Position numbers and translations under genes: made by a program
The notes under the pieces: model-generated
Told to the model about the DNA's origin: nothing
The model's input: only the letters and a program-made list of their open reading frames with translations
The model's database searches: none
Assembly (NCBI GenBank): GCA_002709295.1
Contig: PAQL01000012.1
Location: 66,936-130,935 of the forward strand
DNA from: Phycisphaerae bacterium
GTDB lineage: Bacteria > Planctomycetota > Phycisphaerae > Phycisphaerales > SM1A02
Direction of reading: 5' to 3'
DNA length: 64,000 bases
Shown here: positions 52,690 to 60,878 of the stretch, one piece after another
How positions within the stretch are numbered: the stretch's first letter is position 1
Layout: every line of letters starts with the position of its first letter

Positions 52690-53883
52690 TCAGTTCCGCA
52701 GGAAGAAGTAGTACAGACGGCCCTCGGCGTACTGACCACCCGCGAGGGTCTCGGCGTCCGCGCCTTCACCCATGTAGATGTCCGCACGCCCCGGAGCCCT
52801 GATCGCCCCGCCGGTGTCCTGGTCGAGCATGAATCGCTGGATGGGCACGTCGGCACCGGACACCTCGATGCCCTCGGTGTCGACGAACGTGACGCACGCC
52901 CTGGGATACACGTCCTTGTCGGTGGCCAGCGAGGCTCGCCCGGTCACCTTCCGGCCGAGGCTTCCCGAAGGCCACGTGGATCCGTCGTAGTGACGGAAGA
53001 AGACGTAGCTCTCGTTCTCCAGCATTCCATCCATGACCAGTTCGGGATTCCGTTCGAAGAGTTCGTAGATCGCGGGCAGATCCTTCTTCTCGATGTGCCC
53101 CCGATCGAAGAGGGTGGTGCCGAGACCGGTGTACATGCGATCGGTCTTGCCGTCGTATCCGATGAACTCGATCGATCCGTCCGGCATCCGCAGCTTCGCG
53201 CTGCCGTTCACCTGGATCACGTACGCATCCAGCGGCGTCTCCACCCAGACCAGCTCGTCGCCCTCGAACATCCCCGACTCGTGGATCTCCCGACGAGTCG
53301 GATATCGACCGATGCGACCGTTGGGAAGTCGCTGGCCGATCGGGACACCGGTCTCCGGATGCGTCACGAGATCATCAGGCCGGACATGCAGTGGAGTCGT
53401 GAAGCGCGAAGTCCGAACCGGACTCGCATCGAACTCCGGCGCGTAGTACCCGGTGTAGAGGACCACGCCCTCCCCGTTCCAGCCGACCGACTGATAGATC
53501 CGGAACTCGTCCAGCATCCGTCGCCGGAAGGTGGTCGCGTCGGAACATTCGTCGAGAAGCTCGCCGAACCGCTGGACCGAAGCCCGGGCCTCCTCGTGGG
53601 ACACCGTCCGGTGACCAAGGTCGTAGGGCCACCACTGGCGGGAGCTCGGAGCATCGAACCACGAGAGACTCTGGTCCACGGACTCCCGCAGTCCTTCGTC
53701 GCGTCGAAGCCACGCCGCTTCCAGATCCGGCTCGGATCCGGGGGGGACCGGACGCAGGGCGGTGGCCCCGGGAGGCAGGGCTCGCTCGTAATCCGGCCTC
53801 GAAGGCGTCGAATCACAGCCCGCAGTGAAGATGGCGATCAGAGCGACGAGGGGGAGGTGATCCCGAAGTGACCTGAGCGGCAT
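52690..53883 (-). CDS. mltA: MltA-type lytic murein transglycosylase (lipoprotein)
   Basis: This 397-residue protein has a lipoprotein signal (MPLRSLRDHLPLVALIAIF, lipobox TAGC), the MltA barrel (about 130-300: GVVLYTGYYAPEFDASPVRT, YVIQVNGSAKL) and the 3D domain (about 300-390) with the catalytic Asp in MLDQDTGGAIRAPGRADIY. It cleaves glycan strands of peptidoglycan to form 1,6-anhydromuropeptides. Its presence indicates that the host has peptidoglycan. GGAG lies about 10 nt before the ATG at 53883; a longer frame upstream overlaps the divergent gene and was rejected. Confidence 0.93.
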   Translation of the reverse strand: MPLRSLRDHLPLVALIAIFTAGCDSTPSRPDYERALPPGATALRPVPPGSEPDLEAAWLRRDEGLRESVDQSLSWFDAPSSRQWWPYDLGHRTVSHEEARASVQRFGELLDECSDATTFRRRMLDEFRIYQSVGWNGEGVVLYTGYYAPEFDASPVRTSRFTTPLHVRPDDLVTHPETGVPIGQRLPNGRIGRYPTRREIHESGMFEGDELVWVETPLDAYVIQVNGSAKLRMPDGSIEFIGYDGKTDRMYTGLGTTLFDRGHIEKKDLPAIYELFERNPELVMDGMLENESYVFFRHYDGSTWPSGSLGRKVTGRASLATDKDVYPRACVTFVDTEGIEVSGADVPIQRFMLDQDTGGAIRAPGRADIYMGEGADAETLAGGQYAEGRLYYFFLRN

Positions 53884-53943
53884 GAATGGATGGCTCCGCG
53901 GGTTCCGCATGAAAGGATGCTCGTATGGACCTTGTGCCCACCC

Positions 53944-53949
53944 TACACT
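53944..53949 (+). promoter_or_regulatory. -10-like box next to the SGNH-like gene
   Basis: TACACT ends 6 nt before the ATG at 53956. Confidence 0.4.
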
Positions 53950-53955
53950 CAGGGC

Positions 53956-54648
53956 ATGGACGATGGTGATGATCGAAGGCTGGTACTGCTGATCGCCGAC
54001 GAGGCCGGCAGGAATCTTCGCGCTTCCGTCGTGGAACATCTGGAACGCGTGGATGCACCGTTCCGTCCGGCCGTGGTCGGATGCGACGATCCTTTCATCG
54101 GACTCGAAGAGGTCGCGGCTGAAATCGTCGATCTGCTGCACCGGTTCCGCCCTCATGTGGTCCATGTCTCGGTGGGAGCCTCGGACCTTCGTGACCGGAT
54201 GGAACCGGATGGCCACCGCCGGCCCGCCCGGGGGATCGCGGATCTCCGACGCGATCTCCACTCGATCGCGGATGCCGCTCGCCAGTCGGGTGAGACCGAT
54301 CTGGTCCTCGCCACCCTTCCACCGGTGAAGGACGAATGTCAGGACGAGATCCGCAACAACGACGTCGATCGGTTCAACGTCGTCGTGCGGGAGGTCGGCC
54401 GTCAGCGTGACGTGCTGGTCGATCGCCTGGACCTCGCGGTGGACGAACATGCCGTGGCACCACCCCACCTCGAGACCGACGGCGTCACTCTTGCCGACGC
54501 CGGTCGAGAGAGCGTGGCCGAATCGACCTGCACCGCGATCGTCGATGCCCTGCTTCGAGCCGACCACCCCTGGCGGCGATTCTGCCGCGGATGGGGCCGG
54601 CACCCTCTTGAAGGCGTTCCGCGGCCTCGTCACATCGAACTCGACTGA
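53956..54648 (+). CDS. SGNH-hydrolase-like protein lacking catalytic residues
   Basis: This 230-residue protein has the overall alpha/beta layout of a GDSL/SGNH hydrolase: strand RLVLLIADEA, helix, VVHVSVGASDLRDR at the place of the GxND block, TDLVLATLPPV, and ETDGVTLADAGRESVAE at the place of the DxxH block. The GDS motif, the Asn of GxND and the His of DxxH are all changed, so it is probably not an active esterase of the usual type. It is divergent from mltA; a glycan-binding role is possible but inferred. Confidence 0.55.
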   Translation: MDDGDDRRLVLLIADEAGRNLRASVVEHLERVDAPFRPAVVGCDDPFIGLEEVAAEIVDLLHRFRPHVVHVSVGASDLRDRMEPDGHRRPARGIADLRRDLHSIADAARQSGETDLVLATLPPVKDECQDEIRNNDVDRFNVVVREVGRQRDVLVDRLDLAVDEHAVAPPHLETDGVTLADAGRESVAESTCTAIVDALLRADHPWRRFCRGWGRHPLEGVPRPRHIELD

Positions 54649-54705
54649 TTTCGGTCCGGATATCCGCAGACTCGGGATTCCGCGACGACCCGGGCTTCTC
54701 TGCCC

Positions 54706-54711
54706 TACAAT
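54706..54711 (+). promoter_or_regulatory. -10 box of tatA
   Basis: TACAAT lies 41 nt before the tatA ATG, giving a short leader that holds the CGGAGA Shine-Dalgarno at 54741-54746. Confidence 0.4.
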
Positions 54712-54752
54712 GGTCGAGTCGATCGCAAGACGTGATCGTTCGGAGACCGACC

Positions 54753-55067
54753 ATGACTCTCATCTCCACCATGACCCTCGCCTTCGGCATGCCCGGAACG
54801 ACCGAATGGATCATCATTCTGGTCATCGGACTGCTGATCTTCGGCCGACGCCTTCCGGAAGTGGGACGATCCCTGGGCAAGGGCATCGTCGAGTTCAAGA
54901 AGGGCATCAAGGGCATCGAGGACGAGATCGACACGGAGTCCAGCCAGTCCAAGCCCGCCGAGCTCGATCAGAAGGCCTCCTTCTCCGAAGAGACCGAGCA
55001 CGATGCGGCCCCCACCGGTGGCAAGAGCCCCTTCCAGACCGATTCCGGGTCCTCGACCCGGGATTGA
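54753..55067 (+). CDS. tatA: Sec-independent translocase TatA family protein
   Basis: This 104-residue protein has one N-terminal helix (GTTEWIIILVIGLLIFG), the FGRRLPEVGRSLGKGI hinge typical of TatA/E, an amphipathic helix (EFKKGIKGIEDEI) and a disordered acidic tail. It forms the pore of the twin-arginine system used by signals such as those at 27182 and 29246. tatC is not in the window. GGAG precedes the ATG. TatB is less likely because the hinge is of TatA type. Confidence 0.9.
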   Translation: MTLISTMTLAFGMPGTTEWIIILVIGLLIFGRRLPEVGRSLGKGIVEFKKGIKGIEDEIDTESSQSKPAELDQKASFSEETEHDAAPTGGKSPFQTDSGSSTRD

Positions 55068-55106
55068 GCCGCTCCGAAGGAACGGACCCCGGAATCCCAA
55101 TCATTC

Positions 55107-55135
55107 GACGCCGTCGCCCCCCGGGTGGCGGCGTC
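55107..55135 (+). terminator. Possible terminator after tatA
   Basis: GACGCCG pairs with CGGCGTC around a 15-nt loop, about 40 nt after the tatA stop. Confidence 0.4.
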
Positions 55136-55205
55136 TCTGCATTGAGTCTCGGGGATCATCCCCGATCGCCGCCCACGAAACCCACCCAGCCACGACAATG
55201 ATCCC

Positions 55206-57320
55206 GTGAACGCCAGCGAACAGTCGATCGACTCGAGGCCCGAAGCCCGCCACTGGCGTGAGCGGGTCGCCCGTGCCGCCGTCCGACGGGTCGGCGATGT
55301 CGATGCCGGATCGATCACGACCGCGATGCGGATCGTCGACCGCGGCGTGATCGCGGCGGCTGCCGGCTTCGGCGTCCTCGGTCTGCTCGGAGCGCTGGCC
55401 GGCTGGACCACCACCGCGGAGTTGATGCGGCCGGCGGAGGTTCCCGTGCATGCGCCACTGCTCCTGGCCACGCTCGTGCTGGTGCCCTGGTCGTTGATGC
55501 TGTTGCGCTGGCTCGTGCTCAAGGCGCTTCGCACTCGCGGACGTTCGCTGCTCGGACGACTCGTACCCTTCGCCATGGTTCGCGGCATGTGGGGTGGCCG
55601 CGAGGATGCCCGAGGCGACCAGGCCTCCAGACTCACCCTGGAAGCCGGGTACGAGACCGCCCGCATGCTCGCCGCGGGCAGCGGCCGTCGACTCGCCGCC
55701 GCCGGTGGTGGTCTGTTCTGGGTGACCTTCGCGGTCGCCGCGATCGCCACCATCTGGCTTTCGAGCGCCCGCGTGGCCTACGGATTCGGATGGGAAAGCT
55801 CATGGCTCTCCCCCTCCATCGGCGAAGCGACCACTCGGATCATGAGCGCACCCCTTTCCGCCATGTCGATCGGCCCCGAAGCCGACACTCTCGTCCCGAT
55901 CGCCGCGGCCCCCGATGCTCCCGCCGACGATGTCGACGCCCTGGATGCACGACGAGCCTGGATCCGGTTCCTCTCCGTGGGCATCGGGTTCTACCTGCTC
56001 CTGCCGATGGGTCTGCTCACCATCGTGAATGCCGCGATCGGTCACCTGCTCGCCGAACGATGGCGTCCGTCGATCACCACGAAGCTACCCGAGGTGACGC
56101 AACGTCGAACGGCGCCCGCCGCACGGAACGGCGAATCCGCCCCCTCTGCCGACCGGTCCGACGCCGACGCCGCCTCGCACCGGGTGACCCTGGAGCGACC
56201 GTCCGACACCCCCCTGCCCGAATCGCTCGCCCGGCTTCAGGACCTCGGCTCGCTCGATGCCGCGGATGATGCGACTCGACTGACCGAGGCGATGAGTGGC
56301 GATCACGATCGACTCGTCGTCCTCGCCTGGCTGCCCGCCACGCCGGATCGTGGCGTGCGACGTCGACTCCGGGCCGTCGCGGCGAACGCGGTCACCCCAC
56401 CCCTGGTGGTGCTCGACGGAGGCACGCACCTCCGCGATACCGAGCCGGCCGCCACCGCCTCGATCAGGCTCGACGACTGGCACACCATCCTCGAGGACCT
56501 GGGCTGCCCGTGGATCGAATGCGACCTGGGCTCGGCGACCGCGAGCAGCCTTCGCCTGCTTGAAGCCGCGGTGGCCGGAAAAGAGAAGGACTCCAAAGAC
56601 CCCCGGAATGCTTCCAGTTCCGATCCTGCCGATCTTTCGACCCTTGACGACGCCTTCGCCGCGATCGGCCGTTTCCTGCCGGACTCGACCACCGAAGGAC
56701 CGACCCTTCCCGGTGACGACGGCCTGGCCGCGTGCCTGCTGGCGGTCGCCGAAGCGTTCAAGGCCTCTCCCGCCACGACGTCGATCGACTGGAGCGGTCG
56801 ACTGGGGAGCATCAGTCGCACCCTCGCCGACGTTTCCGCCAGTCCCGGCACCCGCATCGAATCAATCCGGTCACTCGGCATGGGCTTCGTGCCGGCTGCG
56901 GTGCGAAACGGCGCGATCTGGACCGGAGTGGGAGGGCTGCTCGGGGTCGCCGCCTGCGCCGCCGCGGCGACCGTGGCGCCGGCCGCCCTGGTGGCGATCC
57001 CCGGCTGGGCGGGAACCGGCGCCGGCATTGCAGGCCTGCTCTCCCTCCTGCGATCCGCAAAGTCCGACACCGGCAGCGCGTCCGAAGTCACCGACCACAC
57101 CGAAGCGGAACGATCCCTTGGCGACGCGGTGTTCGGCGCCGCGGCGGCCTCTGTCCTGTGGTGGTCGCAGGCGGCCGACGAAGCCAGGACCACGCGACTC
57201 CTCGAGGCGCTCGCCGCCGACGACGAGTCCACGCCCGTCCTCGAGGATGCCGCCGCCTCGCGACTCTGGCTCGCCGCGGCTCGACAGCGGATCGTCGCGT
57301 GCGAGGAGGGCGGGTCATGA
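55206..57320 (+). CDS. DUF2868 membrane protein, partner of a DUF3482 GTPase
   Basis: This 704-residue protein has four or five hydrophobic helices in its first half (about 50-72, 80-100, 170-190, 260-285) with RGLLPR-like loops (RSLLGRLVPFAMVRG), a soluble part (about 300-540) with MSGDHDRLVVLAWLPATPD, and a late Gly/Ala-rich helix pair. It fits the DUF2868 family, whose members sit beside DUF3482 GTPases in proteobacteria; function is unknown. Start is GTG. The stop overlaps the GTPase start by 4 bp. Confidence 0.75.
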   Translation: MNASEQSIDSRPEARHWRERVARAAVRRVGDVDAGSITTAMRIVDRGVIAAAAGFGVLGLLGALAGWTTTAELMRPAEVPVHAPLLLATLVLVPWSLMLLRWLVLKALRTRGRSLLGRLVPFAMVRGMWGGREDARGDQASRLTLEAGYETARMLAAGSGRRLAAAGGGLFWVTFAVAAIATIWLSSARVAYGFGWESSWLSPSIGEATTRIMSAPLSAMSIGPEADTLVPIAAAPDAPADDVDALDARRAWIRFLSVGIGFYLLLPMGLLTIVNAAIGHLLAERWRPSITTKLPEVTQRRTAPAARNGESAPSADRSDADAASHRVTLERPSDTPLPESLARLQDLGSLDAADDATRLTEAMSGDHDRLVVLAWLPATPDRGVRRRLRAVAANAVTPPLVVLDGGTHLRDTEPAATASIRLDDWHTILEDLGCPWIECDLGSATASSLRLLEAAVAGKEKDSKDPRNASSSDPADLSTLDDAFAAIGRFLPDSTTEGPTLPGDDGLAACLLAVAEAFKASPATTSIDWSGRLGSISRTLADVSASPGTRIESIRSLGMGFVPAAVRNGAIWTGVGGLLGVAACAAAATVAPAALVAIPGWAGTGAGIAGLLSLLRSAKSDTGSASEVTDHTEAERSLGDAVFGAAAASVLWWSQAADEARTTRLLEALAADDESTPVLEDAAASRLWLAAARQRIVACEEGGS

Positions 57321-58753
57321 CCGAGTCGAACCCTCTCCGGATCGCGGTGGTCGGTCATGCCAACACCGGCAAGACCTCGCTCCTGCAGACCCTGCTGCGT
57401 CGCCGGGACTTCGGAGTGGTCAGTCCGCGAGGCGGCACCACCCGCGCAGTCGAGGCAGGTTCGATCGAGGACGAGCGAGGTGAGACCGCGATGGTGATCG
57501 ACACCCCCGGTCTCGAGGACTCCCATCATCTCCGCGATGTGATCGAGGATGGTCGCCGGGATCGACACGAGGACCCCAGAACGGTGCTCGATCGTTTCCT
57601 CGACACTCCCACCGCGCACGACGACGATGAACTCGGCCTCGAAGCCGCCTCGATCCGCGCCGCCATGGATGCCGACGTCCTCCTCTACGCGATCGATGCC
57701 CGGGAGGCGCCCCAGCCTCGGCACCTCGACGAGCTCACGGTGCTCGCCGCCACCGCCCGGCCGCTGATCCCGGTCCTCAACTTCGTCGCCCGCCCCGACG
57801 CCGATGCCGCGGGTTGGCGGGATGCCTGCGCCCGCAACGGCCTGCACGCGACCGTCGCCTTCGACGCGGTGGTCTACGACGACGACGGCGAACGTCGACT
57901 GCTCCAGGCGATCCGCGCCCTCGCCCCGGACCACGTCGAGGACATCGACCGGTGGCTCGAGCTTCGCCGGGCCCAGCGGGAAGCCGCGATCTGCGCCGCC
58001 CTCGATGCCGCGGCGGATCTCCTGGTCGATGCCGCGGCCGCCACCGTGGTGACCGAGAAGGGCGAGGACGAGACCCAGCGACGCGAGGCGTTCGATGCCG
58101 CGGTCGCCGAGCTGCTCGAATCCAGTCGACGACGCGAGGGCGAAGCACGAACCGCGATCGCCGCTTGCTTCGGCTTCACCGGCGAGGAGTCGACCGCCAC
58201 CACCCTCGAGATCGCCGAGGCCCTGGGCGGGGTGGATTTCGCCAGTCCCGCCAGTCTCGAACGCGCCGGCTGGTGGGCCGCAGGCACCGGTGCCGGTCTG
58301 ATGGCCGCGGGCGCCATGGTCGACCTGGCCACCGGCGGGATCTCGCTGGGAGGTTTCACGGCTCTTGGCGCCGCCGGGGCCGCGATCGGCGCCGCGGGAG
58401 CGAGTGGTCGCAAGATCCTGCGCCGCCTCCAGGGACGACAGGAGGTCCGACTCGGGGATCCCGCGATCCACCTGCTCGCGATCCGCGCCGCAGCGACGAT
58501 CCGCGCGTTCCTGGCTCGTGGACATGCCGCGATCGAACCGACTTCGATCGAACACGAGGTCGCATCGTTCCTGGAAGCCGGCGAGCAGGCCGGCGAACGA
58601 CAGGACCTCGACCGGGCCTTGAAGTCTGCTCGGGGTCGATCCGAGTGGAGTCGCCTCTCCGAACCGGCCGTTCGATTCACCCCCGGGGCGGGTCGCGCCG
58701 AAGCCTCGGCCAGGATCGCTGCGGCGCTGAGACCGCTCCTGAACGTCGATTGA
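57317..58753 (+). CDS. GTPase with DUF3482 domain
   Basis: This 478-residue protein has a G domain at the N-terminus (P-loop GHANTGKTSLLQ, residues about 13-24; switch region GGTTRAVEAG; G3 DTPGLEDS). The usual NKxD motif is replaced by NFVARPD, so nucleotide preference is uncertain. The C-terminal DUF3482 part has a Gly/Ala-rich hydrophobic stretch (about 330-360) that may enter the membrane. It forms a two-gene overlapping unit with the DUF2868 gene. Function unknown; a membrane-remodelling or stress role is only a guess. Confidence 0.8.
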   Translation: MTESNPLRIAVVGHANTGKTSLLQTLLRRRDFGVVSPRGGTTRAVEAGSIEDERGETAMVIDTPGLEDSHHLRDVIEDGRRDRHEDPRTVLDRFLDTPTAHDDDELGLEAASIRAAMDADVLLYAIDAREAPQPRHLDELTVLAATARPLIPVLNFVARPDADAAGWRDACARNGLHATVAFDAVVYDDDGERRLLQAIRALAPDHVEDIDRWLELRRAQREAAICAALDAAADLLVDAAAATVVTEKGEDETQRREAFDAAVAELLESSRRREGEARTAIAACFGFTGEESTATTLEIAEALGGVDFASPASLERAGWWAAGTGAGLMAAGAMVDLATGGISLGGFTALGAAGAAIGAAGASGRKILRRLQGRQEVRLGDPAIHLLAIRAAATIRAFLARGHAAIEPTSIEHEVASFLEAGEQAGERQDLDRALKSARGRSEWSRLSEPAVRFTPGAGRAEASARIAAALRPLLNVD

Positions 58754-58791
58754 CCCCCCTCCCGCCATCGCCACGTGGATTTCGAGGTCGC

Positions 58792-58819
58792 TTGTCCACC
58801 GGCCCGCCGGCGGTATAAT
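58792..58819 (+). promoter_or_regulatory. Strong promoter of tRNA-Val
   Basis: TTGTCC (58792-58797), 16 nt and a perfect TATAAT (58814-58819) lie 27 nt before the tRNA. Confidence 0.8.
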
Positions 58820-58846
58820 TCTCGATCCTCCTTCGGGAGGACTGCG

Positions 58847-58920
58847 GGGCGATTAGCTCAGCTGGCTAGAGCGCTGCCGTCACATGGCAGAGGTCGTTGG
58901 TTCGAGTCCAATATCGCCCA
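58847..58920 (+). tRNA. tRNA-Val (anticodon CAC)
   Basis: The acceptor stem GGGCGAT/ATCGCCC is fully paired, discriminator A. The anticodon stem CTGCC/GGCAG encloses GTCACAT, anticodon CAC (codon GTG). The T-arm is GTTGG-TTCGAGT-CCAAT. CCA is not encoded. Confidence 0.95.
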
Positions 58921-58925
58921 CTCGG

Positions 58926-58966
58926 AAGCCCCGGAGCCCTTGGCTCCGGGGCTTTCTCGTTCTGCT
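58926..58966 (+). terminator. Rho-independent terminator of tRNA-Val
   Basis: A 13-bp perfect stem (AAGCCCCGGAGCC / GGCTCCGGGGCTT) with a CTT loop, then TCTCGTTCTGCTT. Confidence 0.85.
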
Positions 58967-58977
58967 TATTGAGCGCT

Positions 58978-59139
58978 GCGGCGGCCCTTCGGGCCGTCCT
59001 CGCTTTCGCGAGGCGAGCGACTTTGAAACAGTCGTCGCGGCGGCCCTTCGGGCCGTCCTCGCTTTCGCGAGGCGAGCGACTTTGGAACAGTCGTCGCGGC
59101 ACCCCCTTCGGGCCGGCCTCGCTTTCAAGAGGCGAAGGT
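58978..59139. repeat. Tandem 59-bp repeat with hairpin-forming units (three copies)
   Basis: Units begin at 58978, 59037 and 59096. The first two are nearly identical; the third is diverged and shortened. Each unit contains CGGCCC-TTC-GGGCCG and CCTCGC-TTTC-GCGAGG inverted repeats. There are no spacers between units, so it is not a CRISPR. The 379 bases from 58967 to 59345 otherwise hold no gene that I can support. Confidence 0.85.
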
Positions 59140-59345
59140 TCACGGTGAAGAGCGTCGGCCGCCCATCCGCTCATCCACGCTCGTGTGGTACGACTGTTCA
59201 CCAGACGGTCTTCACCACCAACGTGCCGACCGGGACGAGATAGACACGAAACAGGCACCAACACGCCGGCTTGCGAATTGTCCCATCGCCCCGGCATGCT
59301 TTCCGCAGCGCAAACACCACCCGACCACCGGCCAGGAGAAATGCC

Positions 59346-60635
59346 ATGGGTTTCATCATCGAGCCGATTCCCGAACCCCGGAAAGTCGCCGCTCTCGAAC
59401 CGCTCCTGGCTCACAGGAATGACGCGGACTTCGTGGCCAAGCTGCTGGAATCGCTGAAACTGGCCAACGACCGCGCGAAGAACGGCGGCCTCTCGCCGGC
59501 ACTCTACGAAGCCCTCCCGCTTGAGGGGATGGACGGCTGGCCGACGACTCTCGAGGAGTACGTGCACTACCTCTGCGTCTTCAGCCGCTGGATCCCGCAC
59601 CAGAGTGACGATCCGGCCTGGGCCGATCCGACCGATGCCGACGAGCATCAGGAGATCTACGACTACCTGTGCTGGTTCTACTGGCTGATCGACCAGCCAC
59701 TCGACAGCCTCGACGGAGGCGTCCTGCAGGACATCCCGTGGTTCTCCGACTTCCTCGTCCTCTGGGCCCGCGAGTGGGGAGCGTTCCTCGACTCCACGGA
59801 GTCCTTCAACGAAGAAGTCCTCGAGAGCTTCCGAAAGCATTCGCCGGAGTACCGCATCGAGGACTCCATGATCCCCGAGGTGCTTCACCCCGAGAAGCTG
59901 CGCCCCAATGATCCGAGCGGGCGATGGTTCTCATTCAACCAGTTCTTCGCCCGCCAGCTCAATCCCGGATTGCGTCCGATCACCGCCCCGAGCGACAACA
60001 CCACGCTGACGGCGCCCGGCGACTGCACCTACAAGATGGCGTACCGGATCGATGATGCGGGTCGGATACAGCCGCCGATCGTCCCGAAGGGGACGCATAC
60101 CTACGCGACCGTCCAGAAGCTCCTCGACAAGAGCAGGTATGCCGACGACTTCAACGGCGGTCACTTCATCCACCTCTTCCTGGGTCCGTACTCGTACCAT
60201 CGCTTCCACACCCCGGTGGCGGGGACCGTCATGGAGTGCTACCCGCTGACCGGCCGCGTCTACCTCAAGGTCTCGCTGTCGGATGGTCAGTTCGACGCGG
60301 CAGACTCGGCGGACGATGGGTACGAATTCACGCAGGCCCGGGGAATCCTCACGATCGACACGAAGGGCTCACCATGCGGCGACGTCGGCGTGATCGCGGT
60401 CATTCCGGTCGGGATGAGCCATGTCTCCGGGGTCAACATGACCCATCAAACGGGCCGGGAGTGCCACAAGGGCGACGAGTTCGGCTACTTCACCTTCGGC
60501 GGGTCCGACGTCATCATCCTCACGCAGAAGGGCACCGACCCGCAGTGGAATCCAGCCTTCGTCGAGGGAACGAAGCACTATTCGCTCTACGGAACGTTGC
60601 TGGGACAGGTCACGCCGGTCGATCGACCGCAGTAG
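59346..60635 (+). CDS. Phosphatidylserine-decarboxylase-family protein of the PsiD-like type
   Basis: This 429-residue protein has a helical N-terminal domain (about 15-185) like PF12588, with WAREWGAFLDSTESFNEEV, and a PSD catalytic domain (about 190-425) with SFNQFFARQLNPGLRPI, FIHLFLGPYSYHRFHTPVAG and a C-terminal GYFTFGGSDVIILT. The Ser in GGS is where pyruvoyl-type decarboxylases cut themselves; the usual LGST reads FGGSD here. PsiD-like enzymes can decarboxylate aromatic amino acids as well as lipids, so the substrate is open. AGGAG lies 7 nt before the ATG. Confidence 0.82.
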   Translation: MGFIIEPIPEPRKVAALEPLLAHRNDADFVAKLLESLKLANDRAKNGGLSPALYEALPLEGMDGWPTTLEEYVHYLCVFSRWIPHQSDDPAWADPTDADEHQEIYDYLCWFYWLIDQPLDSLDGGVLQDIPWFSDFLVLWAREWGAFLDSTESFNEEVLESFRKHSPEYRIEDSMIPEVLHPEKLRPNDPSGRWFSFNQFFARQLNPGLRPITAPSDNTTLTAPGDCTYKMAYRIDDAGRIQPPIVPKGTHTYATVQKLLDKSRYADDFNGGHFIHLFLGPYSYHRFHTPVAGTVMECYPLTGRVYLKVSLSDGQFDAADSADDGYEFTQARGILTIDTKGSPCGDVGVIAVIPVGMSHVSGVNMTHQTGRECHKGDEFGYFTFGGSDVIILTQKGTDPQWNPAFVEGTKHYSLYGTLLGQVTPVDRPQ

Positions 60636-60878
60636 ACGGGCCGCGAGCGGCTTTCGGCGGGGAGGCCAGCAAGACTGCATTGTTATCGAAGGGGTCGACC
60701 GATGAAGAAGCCCGCGAACAGCCGCTCAGAGCGAATGAAGCGTGGACGACCCGGGGAGCAGGATTTTTCCCGGGATTCCATGCGGACTTCACGTTAGTCT
60801 CGAATCCGGCATGCATGCCCATCCGAGCGGGGATGATGCCGATCACTCAACCGGCCTCACGACCGAATGGAGAGACTC

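Noticed and set aside
53884..54633. N-terminal extension of mltA into the divergent gene
   Set aside because: The lipoprotein signal starts at 53883, and the extension is antisense to the SGNH-like gene.
56303..58774. Minus-strand frame of about 823 codons opposite the DUF2868/DUF3482 genes
   Set aside because: No recognisable motif and it covers two overlapping real genes.
58978..59139. CRISPR array
   Set aside because: The repeats are directly adjacent without unique spacers and no cas gene is near.
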